Assembly: GCA_030637775.1 (NCBI GenBank)
Contig: DAOWFY010000113.1
Location: 1-13,354, forward strand
Length of the DNA: 13,354 nt
Direction: 5' to 3'
Origin: a bacterium
GTDB lineage: Bacteria; Ratteibacteria; UBA8468
The translations under genes were made by a program, and so were the position numbers. The notes under the pieces are model-generated. The model made no database searches, was not told where the DNA came from, and saw only the letters and a program-made list of their open reading frames with translations. Positions within the stretch are counted from its first letter, which is position 1. Each line of letters starts with the position of its first letter. Shown in pieces: positions 6,017-12,637 of this stretch.

Positions 6017-7714
6017 ATGCTTAGCGATTTGGAGATTGCCCAAAAGGCAAAGATAAGACCAATCACCGAGATTGCCGAAAAACTTGGGATTAAGGAGGAT
6101 GAACTTGAGCCCTACGGAAGGTATATGGCCAAGATTGACCTGAAAGTTTTGGAGAGATTGAAAGAAAAACCCAATGGGAAATTTATCACCGTAACCGCAA
6201 TCACTCCCACTCCTTTAGGAGAAGGAAAGACCGTTACCAATTTAGGGATTGGACAGGCGTTAGCCAAAATAGGAAAAAAGGTCTGCAATACCATCAGGGA
6301 ACCTTCCAAGGGTCCTACCTTTGGCATCAAGGGTGGAGCCTGTGGAGGGGGTTATTCTCAGGTAATCCCGATGGAAAATATTAACCTCCATTTCACCGGA
6401 GATATCCATAGCGTTGAAACCGCCCATAACCTATTTAATGCGGCGCTTGATGCTCATCTTCTCCACAAAAACAAACTGAATATCGACCCGCTCAATATTA
6501 CTTTACGTCGCTGTGTGGATGTCAGTGACCGCGCTCTTCGGCAGATAGTAACTGGATTAGGTGGTAAAGCGAATGGGATACCCCGGGAAACCGGCTATGA
6601 CATCACGGTAGCGACAGAGACGGCCGCTATTCACGCTCTTACCACCGGTCTTTTTGATTTAAGGAAGAGGCTGGCAAGAATGGTCTGCGGTTTTAGTTAC
6701 CAGGGAAAAGCGGTAACTGCAGAGGACCTGAAGGTAGCGGGAGCAATGACTGTGCTGATGAAAGACTCCATCAAGCCGAATTTAGTTCAAAGTTTGGAGA
6801 ATAGTCCGGTGATTGACCATGGTTTCCCCTTTGCCAATGTGGCCCATGGAAACAATTCGGTTCTCGCCGATATGGTTGCTCTCAAATTGGCCGATTATGT
6901 GATTACCGAAAGTGGCTTTGGTGCCGACTGCGGAGCAGAGAAGTTAGTTGATGTTGTCTGTCGTCAAAGCGGACTCAAACTTGATGCCGTTGTTATCACC
7001 TGTTCAATCCGTGCCCTTAAAATGCATGGAGGTGCCTTTGTTCTTAAGCCGGGACAGAAATATGATAAAGAGTTAGCGGAAAAGGAAAATATGCCTGCCC
7101 TGGAGAAGGGATGCGAGAATCTAAAGGTTCATCTGGAGAATATGCTCTCCTTTGGAATTCCCGTTGTGGTTACGGTCAACCGGTTTACTGCCGATCGAGA
7201 TAAGGAAATAGAATTTGTCCGCAAATATGCGCTTGATAATGGTGCTTATGCCTCAGTTGCTATTGATCCCTGGGCAAAGGGTGGGGATGGCTGTATTGAG
7301 GCGGCTGAGGCGATTGTCAAAGCATGTGAGGAACCTAATAATTTCCGTCTCCTCTATCCGGATGAGCTCTCCATCAAAGAGAAGATTGAGACGATTGCGA
7401 CCAAGATCTATCGTGCAGATGGGGTTGATTACTCGCCTTTAGCCGAAAAAAGAATCAAATTATATACCAAACTTGGCTATGATAGGTTATGTCTCAATAT
7501 GGCCAAGACCCATCTTTCCCTTTCTCATGATCCGGAACTAAAAGGGGTTCCCAAAAATTACCGCATTCCGGTGCGAGATATTCGGGCCTCCGTTGGAGCA
7601 GGTTTTCTCTATCCCCTTCTTGGTGAAATGAGGACGATGCCCGGACTTCCTTCGCTTGCAGCCTTTGTTCCGGTCGATATTGATGAAAGCGGAAAGACGG
7701 TAGGACTATTTTGA
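6017..7714 (+). CDS. fhs: Formate-tetrahydrofolate ligase (10-formyl-THF synthetase)
   Basis: At 565 residues this is a full-length, normal-sized Fhs. It catalyses formate + tetrahydrofolate + ATP to 10-formyltetrahydrofolate, the second step of the methyl branch of the Wood-Ljungdahl pathway, in the cytoplasm. The ATP-binding loop TPTPLGEGKT is at residues 64-73. Family blocks follow: IREPSKGPTFGIKGGACGGG, FTGDIHSVETAHN, NITLRRCVDVSDRALR, FANVAHGNNSV and ESGFGADCGAEK. AAAAGGAG (6001-6008) gives a strong ribosome-binding site before ATG 6017. The gene is 16 bp after the nucleotidyltransferase gene and appears to close the operon, being followed by a repeat pair and the separately functioning rex gene. 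The identification is secure. Confidence 0.97.
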   Translation: MLSDLEIAQKAKIRPITEIAEKLGIKEDELEPYGRYMAKIDLKVLERLKEKPNGKFITVTAITPTPLGEGKTVTNLGIGQALAKIGKKVCNTIREPSKGPTFGIKGGACGGGYSQVIPMENINLHFTGDIHSVETAHNLFNAALDAHLLHKNKLNIDPLNITLRRCVDVSDRALRQIVTGLGGKANGIPRETGYDITVATETAAIHALTTGLFDLRKRLARMVCGFSYQGKAVTAEDLKVAGAMTVLMKDSIKPNLVQSLENSPVIDHGFPFANVAHGNNSVLADMVALKLADYVITESGFGADCGAEKLVDVVCRQSGLKLDAVVITCSIRALKMHGGAFVLKPGQKYDKELAEKENMPALEKGCENLKVHLENMLSFGIPVVVTVNRFTADRDKEIEFVRKYALDNGAYASVAIDPWAKGGDGCIEAAEAIVKACEEPNNFRLLYPDELSIKEKIETIATKIYRADGVDYSPLAEKRIKLYTKLGYDRLCLNMAKTHLSLSHDPELKGVPKNYRIPVRDIRASVGAGFLYPLLGEMRTMPGLPSLAAFVPVDIDESGKTVGLF

Positions 7715-7728
7715 AAAGTATAGTATAA

Positions 7729-7790
7729 GCAGAGTAAACTCTGCCACTACATAAAAAAATATTGTATTGTAGTGGTCGAGCTTGCTCGAC
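7729..7790. repeat. Inverted pair of REP-like hairpins (BIME-like element)
   Basis: Two units face away from each other. Right unit, plus strand: TGTAGTGG (7768-7775), whose last G opens the perfect palindrome GTCGAGCTTGCTCGAC (7775-7790). Left unit, minus strand: TGTAGTGG (complement of 7744-7751) leading into GCAGAGTTTACTCTGC (complement of 7729-7744). The head octamer is identical in both. The palindromes differ at six positions that form three compensatory base pairs, and the TT loop is conserved. The GTAG head plus hairpin and head-to-head pairing match REP/BIME organisation. No RAYT transposase is in the window. There is no T-run, so a terminator role is not supported. Confidence 0.7.
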
Positions 7791-7797
7791 TTTGTTC

Positions 7798-8418
7798 ATG
7801 AACAAAACCATACCCCATGAGACAATTAAGCGGCTTGCTCTCTATCTGCGTTCTCTCCGTTATTTAGCCAGAAAGAGGGTTGAGATAATCTCCTCACGAA
7901 AATTGACCGAGCATATCAATGCCTCTCCTGCTCAAGTGAGAAAGGACTTAGCCTGTTTTGGAGAGTTCGGTGTCCCGGGAGTTGGTTACCAGGTCAAAAA
8001 ACTTATTGCCGAGATTGAGTCAATCTTGGGATTAAAGAAAAAGCAAGAAGTAGCTCTTGTTGGAATAGGGAAGTTGGGCAGTGCTTTGCTTGCTTATCCT
8101 GGTTTTAAGAGATTTGGTTTCAGAATCTCTGCTCTGTTTGACAACAGCCCCGAGAAGATTGGGAAAAAGATTTCTGGATTGAAAGTTGAAGATGTGGCCA
8201 GGATCGAAGAAGTATTAAGAAGAAAAAAGATCAAAATTGCTATAATCACAGTTCCCGCCGCAAATGCCCAGGAAGCAGCAGATAGATTGGTAGCCGCTGG
8301 CATCAAGGTAATCCTGAATTTTGCTCCCCGTTACTTAAATATCCCTCAAGGAGTCATTATCAATACTATCGATATGGCTATTGAGTTAGAATGCCTTATT
8401 TACTATCTCACTCGCTAA
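7798..8418 (+). CDS. rex: Redox-sensing transcriptional repressor Rex
   Basis: At 206 residues from ATG 7798 this is the usual Rex length. An upstream in-frame TTG at 7762 would add 12 residues encoded within the repeat pair that do not look like Rex. IPHETIKRLALYLRSL is the normal Rex N terminus. Residues 1 to about 78 are a winged-helix DNA-binding domain, with the recognition region SPAQVRKDLACFGEFG (43-58). From about 84 a Rossmann fold begins with VALVGIGKLG, whose G89-x-G91-x2-G94 binds NAD(H). Rex releases DNA when the NADH/NAD+ ratio rises. An exact Rex operator lies 32 bp beyond its stop codon, before the hydrogenase operon. No Shine-Dalgarno sequence is visible before 7798 because the repeat hairpin ends there, so translation initiation or the promoter source is uncertain. 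Confidence 0.93.
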   Translation: MNKTIPHETIKRLALYLRSLRYLARKRVEIISSRKLTEHINASPAQVRKDLACFGEFGVPGVGYQVKKLIAEIESILGLKKKQEVALVGIGKLGSALLAYPGFKRFGFRISALFDNSPEKIGKKISGLKVEDVARIEEVLRRKKIKIAIITVPAANAQEAADRLVAAGIKVILNFAPRYLNIPQGVIINTIDMAIELECLIYYLTR

Positions 8419-8420
8419 AA

Positions 8421-8449
8421 TTGACATAAAAGTTTTTCTGTTTTATAAT
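8421..8449 (+). promoter_or_regulatory. Consensus sigma70-type promoter of the hydrogenase operon
   Basis: TTGACA (8421-8426) and TATAAT (8444-8449) are both exact consensus hexamers, separated by 17 bp. Transcription should start near 8455-8457, leaving a leader of only about 16-18 nt before ATG 8473. The promoter starts 3 bp after the rex stop codon and is immediately followed by the Rex operator. Confidence 0.85.
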
Positions 8450-8467
8450 TTGTGATAATTTTCACAA
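8450..8467. promoter_or_regulatory. Rex operator (TTGTGA-N6-TCACAA)
   Basis: TTGTGATAATTTTCACAA is a perfect inverted repeat in its six-base arms and equals the general Rex-box consensus. It begins on the base after the -10 box and covers the expected transcription start. Bound Rex should therefore block initiation of the hydrogenase operon. The rex gene itself is directly upstream, which makes the assignment strong. Confidence 0.88.
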
Positions 8468-8472
8468 AGTAG

Positions 8473-9522
8473 ATGATAAAAGGAACAGAAGTTTATTATG
8501 TAAAGAATGAGGAGTGGCAAAAATTTTTAAAGCAAACTCTGACAAAATACTGCCTTTATGCTCCGGGAAAAGGATTGGTTGAGCCAGAGTATCGTATCTT
8601 CGGACCAGAAGAAGATTTATCCCAAATAGTTTATGGTGGAGCGAGAACCACCCAACCCCTTAAATTTTTTATTTATCCTCCTCGAGAAAAGGTCAGTCCC
8701 GACCAACCATCATCCGATGAAAAGACCATTATTCTTGGAGTTAAGGCCTGTGACTTAAAGGCACTCTCTGTCCTGGATAAAATCTTCTTAGATCCTGATT
8801 TCCCCGATCCCTTCTATCAGAAAAGAAGGGAAAATACTATTCTTATCAGTGATGACTGTACCGAACCCAAAGAGAGTTGCTTCTGTATCCTTTTAGGGGG
8901 TAACCCTTTTCCTGAGGAGGGATTTGACCTGAACCTATCCTTTTTACCTGCCCGTCCGGCAGGCGGGAATAAGGGAATATTGGTTGAGGTTGGCTCAAAA
9001 AAAGGAAAGGATTTACTTGAAGAATACAAAATTCCGCTACTTCCAGCGGAAGAAAATCACTTGAAGATGCGGCAGGAGAAGAGAGAGAAAGTAATTGGAA
9101 AATTAAAGAAGATAAATAAAGATTTCAAATTTCCTCAGGATCCCCTGACATTGACGAAAGGAAAATATGATTCGCCGGTCTGGAGTGAGGTTTCCGAAGA
9201 TTGTGTTGGTTGCGCTGCCTGTACCAATATCTGTCCCGCTTGCCACTGTTTTTTACTTGCTGAGGTTTTGACTACGAAGTTTGAAAAGGAACGTTATTGG
9301 GACTCCTGTCAATATACAGGCTTTGCTCGAGTGGCCGCCGGAGCGAATCCCCGTAAAAAACTGATGGAGAGATTCCGTAACCGTTTCTATTGCAAACTGG
9401 AGCATAAACCCGAAAATTTTGAACTTCTTGCCTGTACCGGTTGTGGTAGATGTATTGAAGCCTGTCAGGGAAAGATTGATATCCGGGAGGTATTAACTAA
9501 AGTAGCCAGGAGTAAAGAATAA
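8473..9522 (+). CDS. HydB/AsrA-like iron-sulfur electron-transfer subunit (sulfhydrogenase beta type)
   Basis: This 349-residue cytoplasmic protein belongs to the family of the sulfhydrogenase beta subunit HydB and sulfite reductase subunit AsrA. ILGVKACDLKALSVLD (87-102) is a typical block of this family. The C-terminal ferredoxin part has Cys244, 247, 250, 254 with a further C-H-C at 257-259, and Cys321, 324, 327, 331, enough for two [4Fe-4S] clusters. It presumably passes electrons between the flavin subunit encoded next (gap 4 bp) and the hydrogenase. The ATG at 8473 lies 5 bp after the Rex operator and has little Shine-Dalgarno match, consistent with a very short leader. Residues 159-165 (PARPAGG) are encoded by a GC-rich palindrome that looks like an inserted repeat. 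I avoid the symbol hydG/hydB because of clashes with [FeFe] maturases. Confidence 0.82.
   Translation: MIKGTEVYYVKNEEWQKFLKQTLTKYCLYAPGKGLVEPEYRIFGPEEDLSQIVYGGARTTQPLKFFIYPPREKVSPDQPSSDEKTIILGVKACDLKALSVLDKIFLDPDFPDPFYQKRRENTILISDDCTEPKESCFCILLGGNPFPEEGFDLNLSFLPARPAGGNKGILVEVGSKKGKDLLEEYKIPLLPAEENHLKMRQEKREKVIGKLKKINKDFKFPQDPLTLTKGKYDSPVWSEVSEDCVGCAACTNICPACHCFLLAEVLTTKFEKERYWDSCQYTGFARVAAGANPRKKLMERFRNRFYCKLEHKPENFELLACTGCGRCIEACQGKIDIREVLTKVARSKE
8947..8967. repeat. GC-rich palindrome inside the hydB-like gene
   Basis: CCTGCC (8947-8952) and GGCAGG (8958-8963) form a stem around CGTCC. An overlapping alternative pairs CCCG (8951-8954) with CGGG (8964-8967). The patch is far more GC-rich than its surroundings, reads in frame as Pro-Ala-Arg-Pro-Ala-Gly-Gly, and lies between the conserved parts of the protein. 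It resembles the small palindromes that spread through some genomes and are tolerated inside coding sequence. Other copies cannot be seen within this window. Confidence 0.5.
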
Positions 9523-9526
9523 AGAG

Positions 9527-10342
9527 ATGAAGAACCCTTATTTACCCATTGAGGCAAAAATAGAAAAGGTCATTGCCGAGACGCCGAATATAAAAACTTT
9601 TGTCCTTAAACCAAAAGAAGAGATTCCTTTTGCTACGGGGCAATTTGTTGAGATAACTGTTCCCGGAATTGGCGAAGCACCGTTTACTCCATCTTCTTCT
9701 CCCTATCTGAAGGAAAAAATTGAGATAACCATTATGGATGTGGGACGAGTGACCAACAAATTACACCAGATGGCAGCGGGAGAAATAGTTGGCATCCGTG
9801 GCCCATATGGTAAGGGATATCCCTTAGATAAGATGTATGGAAAAGAGGTCCTTATTTTGGGTGGGGGAGTAGGTATGGCCCCTTTGCGTTCCTTTCTTTT
9901 GGCTCTTTTGGAAGAAGCAGATAAGTTTAAGCGAATTGTTCTCTGCTATGGAGCAAAAACACCAGAAGATATTGTTTATAAAGGTCAATTTGTAGAGTGG
10001 GTGAAGGATAAGAATTTAGAGGTCTATCGCAGTGTGGATAAAGCCGATAGCAAATGGAAGGAGACTGAAGGTGTGGTTACGGTGCTTTTAGATAAGTTCA
10101 AAATGAATTTAGAAAATTCTGTAGCCATTGTCTGCGGTCCACCGATAATGATGAAGTTTGGAACCAAGAGGGTGTTAGAATTGGGACACAGACCGGAAAA
10201 TATTTATCTTTCTATGGAGAAGAATATGTCCTGCGGTGTTGGTAAATGTGGTCACTGCGCTCTGGGTAGATTCTATGTCTGTAAGGATGGACCGGTGTTT
10301 AGTTATGAGCAAATTAAGGAGACTCCAGAAATCTGGGACTGA
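9527..10342 (+). CDS. HydG/AsrB-like FAD/NAD(P)-binding oxidoreductase subunit with [2Fe-2S] (sulfhydrogenase gamma type)
   Basis: This 271-residue protein is a member of the ferredoxin-NADP reductase superfamily, sulfhydrogenase gamma/AsrB/PyrK-like branch. Residues 1 to about 100 form the flavin-binding barrel, with GEAPFTPSSSP (49-59) at the place of the FAD motif and RGPYGKGYPL (91-100). LILGGGVGMAPLRSF (109-123) starts the nucleotide-binding domain and IVCGPPIMM (201-209) follows. Cys236, 241, 244 and 252 near the C terminus bind a [2Fe-2S] cluster. It would exchange electrons with NAD(P)H and hand them to the HydB-like partner 4 bp upstream. Its stop codon overlaps the ferredoxin start by one base (TGATG). 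Preference for NADH or NADPH cannot be read from the sequence; control by Rex favours NADH. Confidence 0.87.
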   Translation: MKNPYLPIEAKIEKVIAETPNIKTFVLKPKEEIPFATGQFVEITVPGIGEAPFTPSSSPYLKEKIEITIMDVGRVTNKLHQMAAGEIVGIRGPYGKGYPLDKMYGKEVLILGGGVGMAPLRSFLLALLEEADKFKRIVLCYGAKTPEDIVYKGQFVEWVKDKNLEVYRSVDKADSKWKETEGVVTVLLDKFKMNLENSVAIVCGPPIMMKFGTKRVLELGHRPENIYLSMEKNMSCGVGKCGHCALGRFYVCKDGPVFSYEQIKETPEIWD

Positions 10343-10815
10343 TGAAACGCTTATTCATCGACTTAGAGGTTTGCTATAAATGTAAGGAGTGCCCTGCTAA
10401 GTGCAGCTATTTTTACCATCCGGAGAATAAGGGAATAATCAACCTGTTAGAGTTAGCTTCACACATCCTGGTTTGCCGTAAATGTGAGGAAGCGCCCTGT
10501 GTGAAATCCTGTCCTAATGAGGCATTGGAGAAGCAGTCAGATGGCAGTCTAAAAAGATACAGCATGCGCTGCACCGGTTGTAAGACCTGCACTCTTGCCT
10601 GTCCTTTTGGAGCCATTTATCCGGAGATTGTTCCTTACCTTACCTCGCAATGCGATCACTGCCTGAAAGGATTGAAGGGAGAACTACCTGAGTGTGTCAA
10701 GAGCTGCCCGGAGAAGGCCGTGCAGTATATTGAGGTTAAAGAATCGAAAGAAAAGGATATCTATTTTATCGGGGATAACTTAGCCGTTCATGCAATTCCC
10801 TGGAAAAAGGAATGA
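10342..10815 (+). CDS. Four-cluster polyferredoxin, HycB/CooF-like
   Basis: This 157-residue soluble electron carrier has sixteen cysteines in four sets: 11/14/17/21, 45/48/53/57, 77/80/83/87 and 104/107/118/122. It can therefore hold four [4Fe-4S] clusters. The spacing, especially the C-x2-C-x10-C-x3-C last set, matches the HycB/CooF/DMSO-reductase B type rather than the two-cluster EchF/NuoI type. In formate hydrogenlyase and CO-dependent hydrogenase, such subunits connect the electron donor enzyme to the [NiFe] hydrogenase. Here it is translationally coupled on both sides: one-base overlap with the flavin subunit, ATGA overlap with the membrane subunit. It is therefore the likely link between the HydBG-like module and the hydrogenase. 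Confidence 0.87.
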   Translation: MKRLFIDLEVCYKCKECPAKCSYFYHPENKGIINLLELASHILVCRKCEEAPCVKSCPNEALEKQSDGSLKRYSMRCTGCKTCTLACPFGAIYPEIVPYLTSQCDHCLKGLKGELPECVKSCPEKAVQYIEVKESKEKDIYFIGDNLAVHAIPWKKE

Positions 10816-11738
10816 ACTTAATATTTAATTTTCTTGTCTTTCCTGGCTTTCTCTTTACGGCAGTTATTGGATGTCTTGCCTCCTGGATTGACCGGAAGGT
10901 TACTGCCCGGGTCCAATGGCGGGTTGGTCCACCAATACTTCAGCCATTTTATGATCTGGTAAAACTATCCGGCAAAGAGACGATCGTTCCTCGGGGAGGA
11001 GCCAGATTAACCTTTTTGGCTATGCCGATAGTTGCTCTTTCGGCGATAACCCTGGTTTCTACTTTAATCTGGCGCGTGCTTCTCTCTCCACAAACAACCT
11101 TTTTAGGTGATTTGATTGTTGTTATTTATCTCTTGACCATTCCCTCAATTGCCTTAATTATCAGTGGGGCGGCTTCGGCAAATCCCCTGGCTTCTTTAGG
11201 TGCGAGTAGAGAGATGAAGTTAATCTTAGGGTATGAACTTCCCTTTATCTTGGCAATATTTGTTCCGGTAATAAAGGCTAATGGTATCATAAGGTTAGGA
11301 GAGCTACTTGCCTGGCAGTGGACTAATCATATTTTTGTCGGTTCTCTCTCCGGTTTTATTGCTTTTATTGTCGTTATTCTTTGTATGCAGGCAAAACTCG
11401 GTTTGGTTCCTTTTGATGCCCCGGAGGCGGAGACAGAAATTATTGCCGGTCCCTACATTGAGTATTCCGGCACCCCTTTAGCTATATATAAACTTACCCG
11501 CTGGATGATGCTTTTTGTTATCCCAATGTTTTTGGTAGTGATCTTTATGGGTGGAATTAATTTTTCCGGCTGGCATATCTTATGGGGCATCTTGAAGTAT
11601 GTCCTCCTTCTGGTTATTATCGTTTTAATTCGTAACACCAATCCGCGGCTAAGAATTGACCAGGCGATGAAATTCTTCTGGGGACCGGTAACCGGGTTGG
11701 CAATTTTGGCGGTGATTTTAGCACTACTTGGGCTGTAA
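10812..11738 (+). CDS. Group 4 [NiFe] hydrogenase membrane anchor, NuoH/EchB/HycD-like
   Basis: This 308-residue integral membrane protein has about eight predicted hydrophobic helices; the first starts at residue 3. Family blocks include SWIDRKVTARVQWRVGPP (24-41) and FDAPEAETEIIAGPYIEYSG (198-217). The acidic residues of the second block sit in the loop conserved in NuoH and the hydrogenase homologues, at the junction with the peripheral arm. It anchors the hydrogenase to the membrane and takes part in ion translocation. The start is the ATG overlapping the stop of the ferredoxin gene (ATGA, 10812-10815). A separate antiporter-like subunit (NuoL/EchA type) is not found upstream in the window and could lie downstream. 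Confidence 0.92.
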   Translation: MNLIFNFLVFPGFLFTAVIGCLASWIDRKVTARVQWRVGPPILQPFYDLVKLSGKETIVPRGGARLTFLAMPIVALSAITLVSTLIWRVLLSPQTTFLGDLIVVIYLLTIPSIALIISGAASANPLASLGASREMKLILGYELPFILAIFVPVIKANGIIRLGELLAWQWTNHIFVGSLSGFIAFIVVILCMQAKLGLVPFDAPEAETEIIAGPYIEYSGTPLAIYKLTRWMMLFVIPMFLVVIFMGGINFSGWHILWGILKYVLLLVIIVLIRNTNPRLRIDQAMKFFWGPVTGLAILAVILALLGL

Positions 11739-11740
11739 GT

Positions 11741-11796
11741 TTACACCCCCACCTATTTCCTCCCCCCTTGAGGGGGAGGATTGAGGAGAGGGGGCA
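11741..11796. repeat. Hairpin repeat between the membrane- and small-subunit genes
   Basis: TCCTCCCCC (11758-11766) and GGGGGAGGA (11772-11780) form a perfect 9-bp stem with a five-base loop. A C-rich left flank (ACACCCCCACCT, 11743-11754) and a purine-rich right flank (GAGGAGAGGGGG, 11783-11794) are partly complementary, as if an outer stem had decayed. It is the largest gap in an otherwise overlapping operon. The right arm supplies the AGGAG-type Shine-Dalgarno sequence for the ATG at 11801. It looks like a dispersed palindromic repeat; a terminator is unlikely because no T-run follows. Confidence 0.6.
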
Positions 11797-11800
11797 AAAA

Positions 11801-12214
11801 ATGAACTTGAAATTAAAGGCATTAAAAAAATCATTGTGGTTGTTCCACTTCAATAGCGGTTCCTGCAATAACTGCGATATTGAAATCCTGGATTGCCTGA
11901 CGCCAAAATTTGATTTGGAAAGATTTGGAATCAAATTGATTGGAAGTATCCGCCATGCTGATGTAATGGTGGTTACCGGGTTTGTGAGCAGACAGACCGC
12001 TCCCAGATTAAAAAGGCTTTACCAGCAGGCGCCAAAACCGGTTATTGTTATTGCCTGTGGAAGTTGTGCCTGCTCGGGTGCGATATTTGCTCCCTCTTAC
12101 AATATGGCCGGTCCGGTGGATAAGATCATTCCCGTGGATGCCTACATCCCTGGTTGTCCACCAAAACCGCAGGCAATTATTGCCGCCGTAGTAAAATTAT
12201 GGAAAAAACTTTAA
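11801..12214 (+). CDS. Group 4 [NiFe] hydrogenase small subunit, NuoB/EchC/HycG-like
   Basis: This is a 137-residue protein from ATG 11801. An in-frame TTG at 11768 lies inside the repeat hairpin and is rejected as a start. It carries the proximal [4Fe-4S] cluster next to the [NiFe] site: SGSCNNCDIE (19-28) with Cys22 and Cys25, ACGSCACSG (85-93) with Cys86 and Cys89/91, and PGCPPKP (117-123) with Cys119. The short length without the extended C-terminal ferredoxin domain is typical of energy-converting hydrogenases and complex I. Purine-rich AGGAGAGGGG ahead of the start is the ribosome-binding site. The next gene starts inside its last codons. Confidence 0.92.
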   Translation: MNLKLKALKKSLWLFHFNSGSCNNCDIEILDCLTPKFDLERFGIKLIGSIRHADVMVVTGFVSRQTAPRLKRLYQQAPKPVIVIACGSCACSGAIFAPSYNMAGPVDKIIPVDAYIPGCPPKPQAIIAAVVKLWKKL

Positions 12215-12636
12215 GTAGGTCAATCGAAAGCATCAAGGAAAGGTTTTCTAAAGAGATTATTGAATTTGAGGAGAAGTCTCCAAAGCGGTATTACATTCTG
12301 ATAGATAGAAAAGATTTACTAAAATTGGTTAATTTTATCTTTAATGACCTCCAGGCGCGATTTATCATTGAGACCGGATTGGATACACCCGAAGGAATAG
12401 AGATTTTATACCATTTCTCATTTGATAAAGTTGGTAAGGTGGTAAGTATCCGCACCTTACTGCCCAGAGAGAAACCTGAGGTTGAATCCATCAGCCTGAT
12501 CATTAAGGGTGCGCAATGGATTGAAAGGGAAATTCAGGACATTCTGGGGGTAAAGTTTTTAAACCATCCCGATCCCCGGAGATTCATTTTAGCCGATGAC
12601 TGGCCAGAGGGAGTCTATCCCTACAGGAAGAAATAA
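12199..12636 (+). CDS. Group 4 [NiFe] hydrogenase NuoC/EchD-like subunit
   Basis: This 145-residue protein starts at ATG 12199, overlapping the end of the small-subunit gene by 16 bases. A TTG at 12154 would add 15 residues read from the wrong frame of the small-subunit gene and is unlikely. The C-terminal block GAQWIEREIQDILGVKF (104-120), then HPDPRRFILADDWPEG (122-137), is the NuoC signature. The N terminus (1 to about 35) is variable and helical. The protein helps join the large subunit to the rest of the complex. It is encoded as a separate polypeptide, unlike HycE, where this domain is fused to the large subunit. Confidence 0.9.
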   Translation: MEKTLSRSIESIKERFSKEIIEFEEKSPKRYYILIDRKDLLKLVNFIFNDLQARFIIETGLDTPEGIEILYHFSFDKVGKVVSIRTLLPREKPEVESISLIIKGAQWIEREIQDILGVKFLNHPDPRRFILADDWPEGVYPYRKK

Positions 12637-12637
12637 G

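Noticed and set aside
7729-7767. Rho-independent terminator after fhs
   Set aside because: The hairpin at 7729-7744 is not followed by a T-run on the plus strand; the A-rich stretch and the mirrored second unit fit a REP pair better.
7762-7797. Upstream TTG start for rex
   Set aside because: The added residues are encoded by the REP-like repeat and do not resemble Rex; ATG 7798 gives the normal N terminus and length.
7494-7811. Minus-strand ORF spanning the fhs end, the repeat pair and the rex start
   Set aside because: It runs through two hairpins and antisense to conserved Fhs sequence; no start signal or motif supports it.
11768-11800. Upstream TTG start for the NuoB-like subunit
   Set aside because: It lies in the loop of the repeat hairpin; ATG 11801 has a purine-rich Shine-Dalgarno sequence and a normal N terminus.
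12154-12198. Upstream TTG start for the NuoC-like subunit
   Set aside because: The extra residues are an out-of-frame reading of conserved small-subunit codons.
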